Position numbers and translations under genes: made by a program. From Nitrospirales bacterium (GTDB taxonomy: Bacteria; Nitrospirota; Nitrospiria; Nitrospirales; UBA8639), in contig JAJDBO010000052.1 of NCBI GenBank assembly GCA_029261305.1, positions 1-6,762 on the forward strand: a stretch of 6,762 nucleotides of DNA, given 5' to 3'. The notes beneath the pieces are model-generated. The model searched no databases, had not been told where the DNA came from, and saw nothing but the letters and a program-made list of their open reading frames with translations. The stretch's first letter is position 1. Every line of letters starts with the position of its first letter. Positions 6,739 through 6,762 of the stretch are shown piece after piece.

Positions 6739-6762
6739 AAATTTCGTGATCCGTTATTTTAC
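6739..6762 (-). other. short stretch upstream of nuoCD
   Basis: These 24 nt hold an in-frame TAA (6756-6754), so nuoCD cannot start further upstream. In a standard nuo order nuoB would lie just beyond the window; whether this stretch is its tail or a spacer cannot be told. Confidence 0.5.

Overview
The window is a stretch of one respiratory operon, read entirely from the minus strand (right to left as numbered). It encodes the hydrophilic, NADH-oxidising half of proton-pumping NADH:quinone oxidoreductase (complex I) and the start of the membrane arm. In transcription order: nuoCD as a fused C+D gene (6738 to 4987), nuoE (4909 to 4391), nuoF (4370 to 3057), nuoG (3045 to 373), and the first 98 codons of nuoH (296 to 1, running off the left edge). 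nuoA and nuoB would be expected beyond position 6762, and nuoI to nuoN beyond position 1. All complete genes have intact frames and the expected family cysteines. I see no RNA gene, mobile element, CRISPR array, promoter or terminator, and no plus-strand gene I would defend.

How the genes work together: NuoF binds FMN and NADH and carries cluster N3. NuoE carries the off-path N1a cluster next to it. NuoG passes electrons along N1b, N4 and N5, and also has the N7 ligands. The NuoC and NuoD domains dock this module to NuoB/NuoI and form most of the quinone pocket. NuoH closes the pocket at the membrane and links quinone chemistry to proton pumping. Spacing is tight for F-G (11 nt) and E-F (20 nt). 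It is wider for CD-E (77 nt) and G-H (76 nt), which fits a single transcript.

The most interesting protein is NuoG. Beyond the standard complex I ligands it has a complete double ferredoxin motif (two CxxCxxCxxxC), where classical NuoG keeps only enough cysteines for N4. Its large C-terminal domain also reads like a formate dehydrogenase whose catalytic Cys/Sec position has become glycine. The enzyme therefore probably carries one more [4Fe-4S] cluster than the textbook enzyme. This is a variant of a known system, not a new one.

Organism: a free-living respiratory bacterium with roughly balanced base composition (judged by eye). The fused NuoCD, the formate-dehydrogenase-like NuoG and the general wording of NuoD and NuoH remind me of Nitrospira-type nitrite oxidisers (Nitrospirota). 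That is an impression from memory, not a search result. No stretch longer than 77 bases lacks a gene.
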